The position numbers and the translations under genes were made by a program. Shown piece after piece: positions 9,428 through 17,103 of a stretch of DNA of 64,000 bases (the stretch's first letter is position 1; each line of letters begins with the position of its first letter). The notes below the pieces were generated by a model that saw nothing but the letters and a program-made list of their open reading frames with translations, made no database searches and was not told the DNA's origin. The stretch comes from Paenibacillus terrigena DSM 21567 (GTDB taxonomy: Bacteria; Bacillota; Bacilli; Paenibacillales; Paenibacillaceae): contig NZ_KB895412.1 in the NCBI RefSeq assembly GCF_000374845.1, positions 124,001 through 188,000 on the forward strand, written 5' to 3'.

Positions 9428-9476
9428 AAAAAGCCTCTAAAACCACTCTGAAGGTGGAGATAGAGGCTTCTTTTTG
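9428..9476 (+). terminator. Rho-independent terminator after the coat glycosyltransferase
   Basis: GCCTCTA and TAGAGGC arms flank a loop with a smaller inner hairpin (CCACT/AGGTGG), preceded by AAAAA and followed by TTCTTTTT. It ends the three-gene coat run and also faces the acidic minus-strand gene, so it may act in both directions. Confidence 0.8.
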
Positions 9477-9489
9477 ATATCGTCATTGC

Positions 9490-9801
9490 TTAAGCTTGTT
9501 CCTCTTCTTCCTCTTCATCATCATCATCGTCATCATCGTCATCTTCGCCATCTTCATCATCATCATCGTCATCATCGTCTTCATCGTCCAAATCTAAACT
9601 ATCTTTGGAGCCATCAGCCATTTCCACTTCAATTTTTTCAACATTAGCCCAATCTACATCTTTCAGCAAGTCGCTGACTTCCCCGTCCTCCAAAGCATAA
9701 TCTGTTTTGTCACCATTTGAATACCCTACTTGAATCTCTTCTACACCTTCATAGGCTTCCAAATACTTCAACACTATTTCTAAATTTAGCAATCGTATCA
9801 T
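9490..9801 (-). CDS. Small protein with Asp/Glu polyacidic C-terminal tail
   Basis: 103 residues from the Met at 9801, which has GAAGGGA directly upstream; a TTG nine bases further in is the alternative start, and the open frame extends further upstream to 9924 without a convincing site. The first 70 residues form a small alternating domain (LKYLEAYEGVEEIQVGYSNGDK, then VEKIEVEMADGSKD), and the last 34 residues are almost only Asp and Glu. No enzyme motif is visible. It stands opposite the polybasic coat genes, so an acidic matrix or charge-pairing role in the spore coat is plausible. This is inference from neighbourhood and composition only. Confidence 0.55.
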   Translation of the reverse strand: MIRLLNLEIVLKYLEAYEGVEEIQVGYSNGDKTDYALEDGEVSDLLKDVDWANVEKIEVEMADGSKDSLDLDDEDDDDDDDDEDGEDDDDDDDDDEEEEEEQA

Positions 9802-10018
9802 TCCCTTCAATATATTTCGAAACGTAACAGGTTTCCATGTATAATATGAGATTTCAATCCAGATGATTAGGCTTTTGATAGAGTTGATTAGTGGAATATG
9901 AATTGTCCTCAAAGTAACGCGCATTTAACGGCTATTACTCTCCTATAAACGCCCTCACATTTAGATAATTCCATCATAAATTAATAATGTCTTAATATAG
10001 ACAAGGAGGTAAAGGCAT

Positions 10019-10144
10019 ATGAAGGGATTAATTCTCTGTGCAGTGAAACAATCCGAAGCTTTCATAGACAATGAACCATTCCTCCTACTTCACTTCTCTG
10101 ACGGACTGCTTACAGAGACGTATCGTGGAGGGCCAATAATATGA
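10019..10144 (+). pseudogene. Short ORF, probable internally deleted remnant of a sugar nucleotidyltransferase
   Basis: A 41-codon frame with a very strong AAGGAGGT site and an ATGA overlap with the following dehydrogenase gene. It begins MKGLILCA, the usual first strand of RmlA/GalU/YtdA-type sugar-1-phosphate nucleotidyltransferases, but the expected GGxGTRL loop is missing. Instead it continues VKQSEAFIDNEPFLLLHFSDGL-like, which resembles a stretch found about 100 residues further on in that family (AxxFIGDEPFxxLLGDxLL). In B. subtilis the nucleotidyltransferase gene ytdA sits just before ytcA, the same place. I read it as a remnant after an internal deletion that still drives coupled translation. 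A short real leader peptide is the alternative. Confidence 0.5.
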
Positions 10145-11433
10145 ATATTCTAATCATGGGTATGGGATATGTCGGGGTGACTACCGGATTGGTATTTGCC
10201 GAACAAGGGTTGAATGTAACCGGGCTTGATACCGATTCTATGAAAATCCAAACGTTATCAGAAGGCAAGCTTACATTTTATGAACAGGGGCTGGATGACT
10301 TATTACTGAAACACCTTAAATCTGGTAACATACGCTTTACCTCCTCGACGAAGCAGGCAATACGTGACAACAACATCATATTCCTTTGTGTAGGAACTCC
10401 TTCGGATAAAGATGGAAGCGCTGATCTTCAGTTCATCCGTGGAGTTGCCGGTAGTATAGGTAAATATATGAATGAATATAAGTTGATTGCTGTGAAAAGC
10501 ACTGTCCCCATAGATACTAACTATAAATTGGTCCATTGGATCCGTGAGGCTCAATCTACTCCTAACGAATTCGATGTTGTATCCAATCCGGAGTTTCTTC
10601 GGGAAGGCAGTGCTCTGCAAGATGCCTTAAATCCAGACCGCATCATTATAGGAAGTGATAGCTCTCATGCAATTGATATGATCAAATCCCTATATGGGAA
10701 AATATCAGCCCCTTTCTTCGTTACTACAGCAAGAACAGCAGAAATGATTAAGTATGCTTCGAACGCGTTCTTGGCAACTAAAATTTCCTATATGAACGAA
10801 TTGTCAAGGCTTTGCGAGACGATTAAAGTCAACATATCTGATGTCGCTGAAGGAATAGGAATGGATCACCGGATAGGCAAGCATTTCTTGAGAGCCGGGA
10901 TCGGATACGGTGGATCTTGCTTTCCGAAAGATATAAAAGCTCTACTATATACCGCTAAGGAGCATAACACGGATCTGAGCATACTCGAAAAAGTATATCA
11001 AGTGAACCAAACGCAATACTCTCATTTCTTGAATGTTTGGGAACAAAAACTAGGCGGATTTAGCCATAAAACCATTGCGATTCTGGGCATCTCCTTCAAA
11101 CCCGACACCGATGATTTAAGAGAAGCACCAGCGATTTCCATCATTCAAGAACTACTTGAAAAACAAGCAATCGTTAAAGTTCACGATCCTATAGCTAAGC
11201 TTCCCTTCGGTTTGCTGTCCAGTAAACTTCAACAATTCGACTCGCTTGAGGAGACGTTAGATCAATGTGACGCTGTTATCCTCTGTTCAGAATGGGATGA
11301 ATATAAGTTAGCGGATTGGACTCAAATGCAAGCTTACATGAACCAGCATTTCATTTTTGACGGAAGAAACATGCTGGACAGTAAGCAGCTGATAAAGCTA
11401 GGTTATCATTATCATGGCATCGCTAATGAATAA
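10141..11433 (+). CDS. ugd: UDP-glucose/UDP-sugar 6-dehydrogenase (YtcA/TuaD-like)
   Basis: 430 residues, close to the family norm. The N-terminal NAD-binding site MGMGYVGVTTG, the central VSNPEFLREGSA, and the catalytic GYGGSCFPKD with its cysteine are all present, followed by the C-terminal ILGISFKPDTDDLREAP. The enzyme oxidises UDP-glucose (or a related NDP-sugar) to the uronic acid in two NAD-dependent steps. Start overlaps the upstream short frame (ATGA). With the epimerase 51 bases downstream it supplies uronic-acid precursors, presumably for a spore-surface polysaccharide, as suggested by the ytcA-ytcB-ytcC arrangement of Bacillus. Confidence 0.9.
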   Translation: MNILIMGMGYVGVTTGLVFAEQGLNVTGLDTDSMKIQTLSEGKLTFYEQGLDDLLLKHLKSGNIRFTSSTKQAIRDNNIIFLCVGTPSDKDGSADLQFIRGVAGSIGKYMNEYKLIAVKSTVPIDTNYKLVHWIREAQSTPNEFDVVSNPEFLREGSALQDALNPDRIIIGSDSSHAIDMIKSLYGKISAPFFVTTARTAEMIKYASNAFLATKISYMNELSRLCETIKVNISDVAEGIGMDHRIGKHFLRAGIGYGGSCFPKDIKALLYTAKEHNTDLSILEKVYQVNQTQYSHFLNVWEQKLGGFSHKTIAILGISFKPDTDDLREAPAISIIQELLEKQAIVKVHDPIAKLPFGLLSSKLQQFDSLEETLDQCDAVILCSEWDEYKLADWTQMQAYMNQHFIFDGRNMLDSKQLIKLGYHYHGIANE

Positions 11434-11484
11434 AGCTTTTCACTGTATTGTTGTTACTCGGAAAGTTTTTAGGAGGCGTCATTC

Positions 11485-12435
11485 ATGAAAATATTAGTTA
11501 CAGGCGCAGCTGGATTTATAGGTTCACATCTTTGCGAGCGGCTTCTGCAAGATACTAGCCTTGAAGTCATTGGCTTGGATGCTTATGTGAAGTCATCTAC
11601 TCCTGTTCATGCGAGAGAATATAATCTAAGATATCTACTTCAGCATCCCAACTTTACTTTTATTCAACAAGATTTACTAAAGGTACCTTGGGATCAACTT
11701 CTTCCTGGTGTAGATATCGTATACCATTTGGCCGGGATGCCTGGAGTACGTTCCAGTTGGGGAGAAGATTTTAAATATTACATTACCAATAACATTGAGG
11801 CGACCCAAAGGCTGCTTGAAGGCTGCCGCTCCTACCCGGTCACCAAATTTGTCTATGCATCGACTTCTTCGGTTTACGGTGAAAAAACAGGTCAGGTTAA
11901 CGAAACTTCCAGCACGGAGCCACTATCTCCTTATGGAGTAAGCAAACTGACGGGAGAACAACTGTGCAAAGTATATGCTCATAATGATCGTATCCCCGTT
12001 GTAATCTTAAGATTTTTTACCGTATATGGTCCAAGACAGCGGCCGGATATGGCATTTCATAGGTTTATTAAGAACATTTTGCAAAATAAGCCAATTCCGA
12101 TTAACGGGGATGGGAAACAAACCCGTGATTTTACTTACGTGGAAGATTGCGTATCTGCCATTGCTGCGACGGCATATGCCGATAACATTATTGGAGAAAC
12201 AATTAATATTGGAGGTAAAGAACGTGCTTCCGTTCTGGATTGTATAGCCATTCTTGAGGAGCTGTTCAACAAAAAAGTGGAACAGCAGTTTATGGGCAAA
12301 CCAATTGGAGAACCCAGCCATACTTGGGCAGATACCAGCAAGGCACAGTCCCTTCTGGGATATGAGCCAAAAACAGATTTGCGCAGAGGCCTCACAGCCG
12401 AGATTCTCGATATAGTTAATAACCCTTTCTTATAA
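11485..12435 (+). CDS. NAD-dependent NDP-sugar epimerase (YtcB-like, extended SDR)
   Basis: 316 residues. TGAAGFIGSHLCERL is the NAD-binding glycine motif of extended short-chain dehydrogenases, with the catalytic serine region STSSVYGE and the catalytic SPYGVSK tyrosine/lysine pair, then RFFTVYGPRQRPDM typical of UDP-glucuronate 4-epimerase/UDP-glucose 4-epimerase members. Preceded by TTAGGAGGCG. Together with the dehydrogenase just upstream it most likely makes UDP-galacturonate or a similar sugar for the neighbouring glycosyltransferases. The precise epimerised position is inferred from context. Confidence 0.85.
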   Translation: MKILVTGAAGFIGSHLCERLLQDTSLEVIGLDAYVKSSTPVHAREYNLRYLLQHPNFTFIQQDLLKVPWDQLLPGVDIVYHLAGMPGVRSSWGEDFKYYITNNIEATQRLLEGCRSYPVTKFVYASTSSVYGEKTGQVNETSSTEPLSPYGVSKLTGEQLCKVYAHNDRIPVVILRFFTVYGPRQRPDMAFHRFIKNILQNKPIPINGDGKQTRDFTYVEDCVSAIAATAYADNIIGETINIGGKERASVLDCIAILEELFNKKVEQQFMGKPIGEPSHTWADTSKAQSLLGYEPKTDLRRGLTAEILDIVNNPFL

Positions 12436-12468
12436 CGTATGTCAATATAGAGCATATGCTACTGGTCA

Positions 12469-12496
12469 GAACGCATTACAGTCGTAATGTGTTTTG
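12469..12496. terminator. Hairpin between epimerase and catalase genes
   Basis: AACGCATTAC pairs with GTAATGTGTT (one G-T pair) around AGTC and is followed by TTGAG. It lies between convergent genes; the T run is short, so strength is uncertain. Confidence 0.6.
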
Positions 12497-12520
12497 AGTT
12501 ACATAGATCAATGCGATTCC

Positions 12521-13873
12521 TTATGAAGATTGGATCTTTCGGGCGACACGTTCCCCAAGCTCGGAGGACGCCTGGTACAGGTAGCCGAGCACGATGTTTT
12601 GCGTTTCGGGGGATATGCCGACAAGATCGACGGCCAGGTTATCTACCAAGTGTTCTTGCTGCGATGTGGCAAGAGAACGATAATACTGACCGGCTTGCGT
12701 GAAGTCGTCTTGCTTGGGAATGTCGGACCGCACGAGGCGTCCTTCCACGAATCTCCCGTTGCCGCTGGTCACAAGGGAATCGGGCGTCCAGTTCTGCTGA
12801 TGATTAATCGGAATCTTACGGAAGTCCGGGCCAAGCCGCCGTCGCTGCGAATCCCAATAAAGATTTGCACGCCCCTGTAGTATCCTATCGTCCGATAATT
12901 CTACGCCTTCCAGCAGGTTGGAAGGGGAGAAAGCCAACTTTTCTACTTGCTCCATATAATTATCTGGATTTCTATTTAATACCAACATCCCTACCGGGAG
13001 CAAGGGATATTGCCGCTCATCCCATACCTTTGTACTATCCAACGGATCATAAGGGAGAAAGGACTCGTCTTGGGGGTTCATCAGCTGCACGTAAAGCCAA
13101 TATTCAAACGTTTTGCCCGCGCTCAGCGTATCGAATAAGTCCTTGCCGGCATAATCCGGATTCTCGCAAGCGAGCCGAGCTGCTTCTTGACGGTCAATAT
13201 ACTGCACACCCGCAAGAGGCATCCAATGATATTTCACGTAAGTGCGGACACCTTGCGCGTTTTTCCAGACGTATGTATTGACGCTGTGCCCCGGGATGTG
13301 TCGAAGGCTCTTGACAGTGCCCGCATCGGAGTAGAAACGGACGAGGAAGCCTGTAGATTCCGGTGCTCGGGCGACGAAGCTCCAAAATCGTTCCGGATTG
13401 ATGAGGTTGTTGACGGGCGATGGCAGTAAGGCATTGATAAACTCGGGAAAGCGGATGGCGTCTCGGACGGAGAACACGGGGATATGGTTACAGACAAGAT
13501 CGAATACACCATGATCCGTATAGAACTTGGTGGCGAGTCCGTGCACGTTACGGGAAGTATCCGGCGTGCCTTTGTTGCTGGCGGCTAAGGAGAATCTTAC
13601 CGTGACGGGGACCTGCTGACCCGGATTTTGCAAGAAACAAAGCTGCGTGTAAGCCGTCATGGCATGCACGGTCTGAAAGTAGCCGAATGCGCCATAACCT
13701 TTGGCATGCACGGGTCTTTCCAATATTTTCGAATGAATGAAAGTCTCCAGCTTTTCATGCAGCACGTTGTCCTGTTCCAATACAGGGCCTCGTTCACTCA
13801 CCGTCTGCGAATGAAAAGTAGCCGGAGTATCTCCGGACCATTTGTTAGGGCGAGTTCCATTGTTCTCGTTCAT
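12521..13873 (-). CDS. Catalase (haem, monofunctional)
   Basis: 450 residues, somewhat short but without an obvious gap. Distal-side His lies in RPVHAKGYGAFGYF near residue 56 and the conserved Asn in LVCNHIPVFSVRDAIRFPEF; the substrate-channel RFSLAASNKGTPDTSRNVHGLATKFYT precedes it. The proximal haem-ligand tyrosine is in RANLYWDSQRRRLGPDF, a variant of the usual R-x-F-x-Y-x-D/x. It converts hydrogen peroxide to water and oxygen. Start ATG has GGGAGG eight bases upstream. It is a single-gene unit facing the polysaccharide cluster; several motif positions differ from the common KatA consensus, so it may belong to a divergent small-subunit group or be the spore-associated type. Confidence 0.88.
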   Translation of the reverse strand: MNENNGTRPNKWSGDTPATFHSQTVSERGPVLEQDNVLHEKLETFIHSKILERPVHAKGYGAFGYFQTVHAMTAYTQLCFLQNPGQQVPVTVRFSLAASNKGTPDTSRNVHGLATKFYTDHGVFDLVCNHIPVFSVRDAIRFPEFINALLPSPVNNLINPERFWSFVARAPESTGFLVRFYSDAGTVKSLRHIPGHSVNTYVWKNAQGVRTYVKYHWMPLAGVQYIDRQEAARLACENPDYAGKDLFDTLSAGKTFEYWLYVQLMNPQDESFLPYDPLDSTKVWDERQYPLLPVGMLVLNRNPDNYMEQVEKLAFSPSNLLEGVELSDDRILQGRANLYWDSQRRRLGPDFRKIPINHQQNWTPDSLVTSGNGRFVEGRLVRSDIPKQDDFTQAGQYYRSLATSQQEHLVDNLAVDLVGISPETQNIVLGYLYQASSELGERVARKIQSS

Positions 13874-14074
13874 CTCTCAGCCTCCCATGCCCGTATGTGA
13901 ATTGTTTGGATATATCAAAATGTATGAAGAGCTACTATGCGAATATGACAGTGCGGCGTCCAATAAGGAACCGTATCATAAGTAACGCGAATTTTATGAG
14001 ATCGAGTATACTAAGGGAACAGTTCTAATCATATTTTTAAAAAAGGAATCAAGAGGAGGGAGTGCTGAAGTTAG

Positions 14075-15496
14075 TTGATACAAGTTAAGGTTAGTTTACG
14101 GCCCATTGTAAGTAAGATAAATATGCCCACTGTTTTGAAAACAGCTATACTCCCGGGTGATTCCATGGAGAGCCTATTTATTGCGACCCAGGTAGGAGAG
14201 ATCTTTTACATACGAAACGAAGTCATAAGGACTTTTCTAGATATAAGCCCGCGAATCATGAAACTAGGTGTTTCTAGTGGAGGATATGATGAACGGGGAT
14301 TGCTAGGGCTAGCGTTTCATCCCGAATTTTATTATAACGGTCTTTTCTATCTTCATTTTACAGTAGCCGGGACACAAGGTCCTGGTGCTCTTTCAGGCGC
14401 TTTTGAATCTTTTAAGCCTAACCCGTGTGATCCCGGCACTTTAAACCTAAGGTGGACAAATAGAGAAACGCAATATGATCATATCGATACCGTTGAAGAA
14501 TGGATTTTACAGCCGAATGGTCAACCTCAAAAACGACGGACATTACTTAATATAAGAAGACCATTTTTAAACCATAATGGTGTCAATAGCTTAACCTTTT
14601 CACCTGAAACTGGAAAACTTGTTTTAACAACAGGAGATGGTGGGTCAGGCTACGATCCATTTAATTTAAGTCAGGATGATATGGAGATAGCCGGCAAAAT
14701 TATTGAAATTGATGTCTTTAAGAATACGTTCATCGATAAACCACCCGTAGTTACACGCTTTAATGAACTTCCCGCACCTATTCAGGAGACGCTTACGGTC
14801 ATTGCCAAAGGAGTTCGCAATATTCCAGGCATTTCATTTCAAAGGTTCTATAATTACTATATCAAATATGTGGGAATTGTCGGACAGGATTTGGTAGAGT
14901 CGATTTTTTCGTTCGTTCATCATCAACCAATACCGGTTACCCAGCTTGTTCAAGCTTCTTTAATGAATTCTGAACCGAACCAAAATGGATTTATTAACTT
15001 TGGCTGGCGAGGGTGGGAAGGTGCTTTTCCTACTTCGATGATTAGGGGCTGTTCTGCAAATCCAGCTTTGGATGAGAAAACAATTGCTTATTACGATGAA
15101 GCAGTAAAAACTTCAGTGAGGCGTCTTCAGCCTTTAACGAGTTATTTCCATAAAGATCCAAGGCCTGATAAATTTGAAGGAACTGCACTTACTGGAGTCC
15201 AGCCTTATATGGGGATTGGAATCCCCGGTTTAACAGGAAGCGTTGTATTTACTGATCTTGCTCGGAAAGGATCTCACCCCCCGGTTAGAGGGGTTTTGGC
15301 TTATACCAGGGTACGAACAGATTGCAAACTAAATGATTTTAGTGTGATAGAAACCGATTATGATTTTGGATCTCAATCAGCTTATTATGTTAGCCTGGGG
15401 ACGAATCTGGATCAAACCAGACTTTATTTAGGGGTTAATGGTTCCGTGAAAGTGGCTGATTTTAACCAAGGTACCGTTTTTGAAATTGTTCCATAA
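14075..15496 (+). CDS. Soluble sugar/sorbosone dehydrogenase-fold protein (PQQ-GDH/HHIP-like)
   Basis: 473 residues starting at TTG; GAGGAGGG lies about 14 bases upstream and an in-frame stop sits just before, so no earlier start exists. DERGLLGLAFHPEFYYNGLFYLHFT is the hallmark of the soluble aldose sugar dehydrogenase/HHIP six-bladed propeller family, with later NHNGVNSLTFSPETGKLVLTTGDGG. No signal peptide is visible, unlike most secreted relatives. Family members oxidise sugars with PQQ, but not all bind it, so activity is uncertain. It precedes a CotQ-like flavoprotein by about 130 bases, and homologues are known to me from Bacillus/Paenibacillus spores only vaguely. Confidence 0.75.
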   Translation: MIQVKVSLRPIVSKINMPTVLKTAILPGDSMESLFIATQVGEIFYIRNEVIRTFLDISPRIMKLGVSSGGYDERGLLGLAFHPEFYYNGLFYLHFTVAGTQGPGALSGAFESFKPNPCDPGTLNLRWTNRETQYDHIDTVEEWILQPNGQPQKRRTLLNIRRPFLNHNGVNSLTFSPETGKLVLTTGDGGSGYDPFNLSQDDMEIAGKIIEIDVFKNTFIDKPPVVTRFNELPAPIQETLTVIAKGVRNIPGISFQRFYNYYIKYVGIVGQDLVESIFSFVHHQPIPVTQLVQASLMNSEPNQNGFINFGWRGWEGAFPTSMIRGCSANPALDEKTIAYYDEAVKTSVRRLQPLTSYFHKDPRPDKFEGTALTGVQPYMGIGIPGLTGSVVFTDLARKGSHPPVRGVLAYTRVRTDCKLNDFSVIETDYDFGSQSAYYVSLGTNLDQTRLYLGVNGSVKVADFNQGTVFEIVP

Positions 15497-15627
15497 TTCA
15501 TATCATTTATTCCTACCAGTTACTTGTCGCCCATACAAGGCAAGTGCCGTTACCAGGATAGGTGTCCCGTCATAGGTATAAGCAGATAAGAACAGCTTAC
15601 CCATGAACGAGGATGGTGGATATTTCG

Positions 15628-17013
15628 ATGGCACAACACCGGAAAAAGACAGGTACGCAATTGACCGGCAGGATCGTGGTACCGGGCAACCCGTCATACA
15701 ATGCGGCCAGAATGGAGTTCAACAGGCGCTTTTCCAAGTTTCCGCGGCTGATCGTCTTCTGCAGACGAACGCAGGACGTGGTCAACGCCGTTAAATGGGC
15801 TAGGGAGCGGGGCGTGCGGCTAAGAGCGCGCAGCGGGCGGCACAGCTATGAAGGTTTCTCGTCTGTCAATGGTGGGATTATTATCGATGTCAGCGAGATG
15901 AATAAGGTGAAGGTAGATCGCAAGAAGATGGTGGCCCAGGTACAGACAGGCAATCCGCTTGCCCGCGTGTACAGGAAGCTATGGAATAAGCGCGTGGCCC
16001 TTCCGGCGGGGACTGCACCCGATGTAGGCGTTGGCGGACTTACCTTGGGAGGCGGAATTGGGCTTCTGTCTCGCAAATATGGGCTTACCTGCGATAACCT
16101 GAAACAGGTGAAGATGGTCGTCGCCTCAGGACGGTGTGGGGCGAAGACGATTGTGGCCAGCAAGAAGAAACATTCCGATCTGCTCTGGGCATCACGAGGT
16201 GGCGGGGGAGGGAATTTCGGCATTGCTACCTCGTATACGTTCCGGGTACGGCCTATCTCCACGGTCTCCATCTACAGCATTACCTGGAAATGGCGCGATC
16301 TGGAGAAGGTATTCCCGGCTTGGCAGCGCTGGGCGCCTTCGGTCACGAACCGCTTAACCTCAACCATCGAGGTGGCTGCCAAGCAGGTGGGAACGATCGT
16401 ATCGACGGGGCAATTGCTGGGCGGTGCAGAGGAACTACGGCGATTAATCCAACCTTTGCTGCAGGCAGGAACTCCTGGGAAGGTGATGGTACGGACCGTC
16501 CCATTTATTGAAGCGACCAAATTTTTCGCCGAAGGGGACTTGAATCTGGAGCCGAAGTTCAAAATAACCGGCGCGTTCGGATTTAAGCCTTTGCCTCGCG
16601 AAGGCGTGCGGATCATTCGTGACTTCCTAGCCAACGCGCCCAATAGGCATTCTACCGTATGGTGTCAGAGCTTGGGGGGTGCAGGCAGCGCAGTGAGCCG
16701 GGTATCTCCGACGGCAACGGCCTATCCATATCGGAAGGCAGAGACAATCTATGAGCTGTCGGCGCGATGGAGGAACGATGGTGAGCAGCAGCGAAATATT
16801 CAGTGGGTGGAAAGGTTCCGTAGAGCGCTACGTACCTTTGTCGTTGGGGATTACGTGAACTTCCCCGATCTAAAGATCAAAAATTGGCCAAAGGCGTATT
16901 ATGATGTGAACTTCCCAAGGCTGACGCGGGTGAAACGGAAGTACGATCCCCATAATGTGTTCCGTTTCGCCCAGAGCATTCCGGTGGGGAAAAAGGTAAG
17001 GAAGCGGCAGTAG
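15628..17013 (+). CDS. FAD-linked oxidoreductase, CotQ (YvdP)-like spore coat flavoprotein
   Basis: About 460 residues of the berberine-bridge/VAO type. The covalent-flavin histidine lies in RARSGRHSYEGFSS, and LPAGTAPDVGVGGLTLGGGIGLLSRKYGLTCDNL is the FAD-binding region; the second cysteine used by bicovalent enzymes (CxxVGVGG) is absent, so attachment is single. The ending NFPRLTRVKRKYDPHNVFRF with its BBE domain is complete. CotQ of B. subtilis has the same order and length and sits in the outer coat. A Met five residues earlier (15613) is possible, but the spacing from GGATGGTGG favours 15628. Probable role: oxidation during coat or crust maturation. Confidence 0.82.
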   Translation: MAQHRKKTGTQLTGRIVVPGNPSYNAARMEFNRRFSKFPRLIVFCRRTQDVVNAVKWARERGVRLRARSGRHSYEGFSSVNGGIIIDVSEMNKVKVDRKKMVAQVQTGNPLARVYRKLWNKRVALPAGTAPDVGVGGLTLGGGIGLLSRKYGLTCDNLKQVKMVVASGRCGAKTIVASKKKHSDLLWASRGGGGGNFGIATSYTFRVRPISTVSIYSITWKWRDLEKVFPAWQRWAPSVTNRLTSTIEVAAKQVGTIVSTGQLLGGAEELRRLIQPLLQAGTPGKVMVRTVPFIEATKFFAEGDLNLEPKFKITGAFGFKPLPREGVRIIRDFLANAPNRHSTVWCQSLGGAGSAVSRVSPTATAYPYRKAETIYELSARWRNDGEQQRNIQWVERFRRALRTFVVGDYVNFPDLKIKNWPKAYYDVNFPRLTRVKRKYDPHNVFRFAQSIPVGKKVRKRQ

Positions 17014-17049
17014 CCTATCTGCTCTATTCTACATTCGATCATAGAAAAT

Positions 17050-17100
17050 AGCCCAACCCGCCCGCTGTCAGCGTACGGATTGGGCTCTTGGCGTATTCTT
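17050..17100. terminator. Terminator between CotQ-like gene and SLH protein gene
   Basis: AGCCCAA and TTGGGCT arms, extended by CC/GG, with a 16-base loop and a weaker T-rich tail (CTTGGCGTATTCTTTT). It separates convergent genes. Confidence 0.6.
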
Positions 17101-17103
17101 TTA

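Noticed and set aside
9490-9590. Simple repeat of Asp/Glu codons as a microsatellite artefact
   Set aside because: The frame runs into a structured domain upstream and has a start with a ribosome site; treated as coding, with caution.
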